In this document: positions 57,755 through 58,166 of the stretch, one piece after another
Position numbering within the stretch: the stretch's first letter is position 1
How the letters are laid out: the number at the start of each line of letters is the position of its first letter
NCBI GenBank assembly: GCA_944385665.1
Contig: CALWYB010000010.1
Coordinates: 1-58,166, forward strand
DNA length: 58,166 nucleotides
DNA from: an uncultured Oscillospiraceae bacterium
GTDB lineage: Bacteria; Bacillota; Clostridia; Oscillospirales; Oscillospiraceae
Direction of reading: 5' to 3'
Position numbers and translations under genes: made by a program
Notes under the pieces: model-generated
Seen by the model: the letters and a program-made list of their open reading frames with translations, nothing else
The model's database searches: none
What the model was told of the DNA's origin: nothing

Positions 57755-58166
57755 ATGAACAAGCGTCCCCCTCTGCGCCGCTCCGCCCCCATCGAGGCGG
57801 AAAGCGACGGCGTGATCGAAGGCCGCAACGCCGTCATCGAAGCCCTGCGGGCCGGCGTCACCATCGACAAGATCTTCATTGCCAAGGGCGAGACCGACTC
57901 CACCCTGGGCCATATCGCCTCCACTGCCCGGGACAAGGGCATCGTGGTGGTGGACGCCGACCGGCGCAAGCTGGACGGCATGAGCCGCACCCACTCCCAC
58001 CAGGGCGTCATCGCCCTGTGCGCCGTGCGGGAGTACGTCACCGTGGACGACATTCTCAACGTGGCCCAGGAGAAGGGGGAAAATCCCCTGATCGTGGTGT
58101 GCGACGAGCTCAGCGACCCCCACAACCTGGGCGCGGTCATCCGCACCGCCGACGCCGCCGGAGCCC
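57755..58166 (+). CDS. rlmB: SpoU/TrmH-family rRNA 2'-O-methyltransferase, RlmB-type (N-terminal part)
   Basis: The first 137 residues are present; the gene runs off the right edge. A short basic leader is followed by the substrate-binding domain typical of RlmB, GVIEGRNAVIEALRAG at about 19-34, then the start of the SPOUT catalytic domain with LIVVCDELSDPHNLGAVIRTADAAGA, which contains the conserved NLG-x-x-x-R-T-A motif. GGGAGG lies upstream of the ATG at 57755. RlmB methylates 23S rRNA G2251; a related TrmH-type target cannot be excluded from the part seen. Confidence 0.9.
   Translation, partial: MNKRPPLRRSAPIEAESDGVIEGRNAVIEALRAGVTIDKIFIAKGETDSTLGHIASTARDKGIVVVDADRRKLDGMSRTHSHQGVIALCAVREYVTVDDILNVAQEKGENPLIVVCDELSDPHNLGAVIRTADAAGA

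Overview
The window reads as a chromosomal segment of a GC-rich, endospore-forming Clostridia member, most like the gut Oscillospiraceae (Flavonifractor/Lawsonibacter-like). This is inferred from gene content and style: spoVT behind a sigma-G-like promoter, a PASTA-containing division/spore PBP in the dcw cluster, two-[4Fe-4S] ferredoxin-type proteins, an O-acetylhomoserine sulfhydrylase, strong AGGAGG ribosome sites and frequent GTG/TTG starts. No plasmid, prophage module, rRNA or CRISPR array is visible. Genus and species cannot be fixed from the sequence alone.

Layout. (1) Positions 1-12.5 kb, minus strand: a dcw cell-wall/division cluster in the order mraZ-rsmH-ftsL-pbp-murE-mraY-ftsW-murG-murA-ftsQ-ftsZ (ftsZ cut by the left edge). 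It starts from a good sigma-A promoter at 12486-12514 and lacks murF, murD, murC and ftsA. (2) 12.7-21 kb: family 4 uracil-DNA glycosylase; a COG2509 flavoprotein; a lone tyrosine recombinase behind a long structured leader; then a plus-strand operon ruvX, ABM monooxygenase, EFR1 flavodoxin-ferredoxin, class II aldolase, MtnA-type isomerase, aldose epimerase. (3) 21-27.5 kb: a DacF-type D,D-carboxypeptidase facing away from comEA-like, response regulator, histidine kinase and GerMN lipoprotein genes; then metY and a DUF3783 gene. (4) 27.6-33.5 kb: tRNA-Leu(GAG), MATE pump, hemolysin III protein, ClpC-type ATPase, small ferredoxin, spoVT. (5) 33.8-38 kb: OPT peptide transporter, PqqD-like protein, membrane-tethered winged-helix-like protein, PepD dipeptidase. 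(6) 38-45 kb, minus strand: alpha-galactoside operon (binding protein, two permeases, GH36 alpha-galactosidase, AraC regulator, DUF624 protein). (7) 45.5-48 kb: metallophosphoesterase coupled to a cytosolic BMP-family protein with a ParB-like N-terminus. (8) 48-55 kb, plus strand: fructokinase, amylosucrase-type GH13 with a 10-copy 12-residue repeat, LacI regulator, alpha/beta hydrolase, 4-alpha-glucanotransferase. (9) 55-58 kb: ftsH, and the start of an RlmB-type rRNA methyltransferase.

How the genes fit together. Regions 6 and 8 together make a plausible raffinose-family oligosaccharide route: import of an alpha-galactoside, removal of galactose by GH36, cleavage or polymerisation of the released sucrose by the amylosucrase-type enzyme, phosphorylation of fructose, and glucan trimming by MalQ. 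The coupled aldolase/MtnA pair suggests salvage of 5-deoxy- or 5-methylthio-pentose phosphates. The regulator-kinase-GerMN lipoprotein operon parallels the actinobacterial MtrA-MtrB-LpqB arrangement.

The least explained elements are the ParB-like/BMP protein with its phosphoesterase, the PqqD-like plus membrane winged-helix pair between peptide transporter and dipeptidase, the repeat-bearing amylosucrase, and the solitary integrase with an attenuator-like leader.
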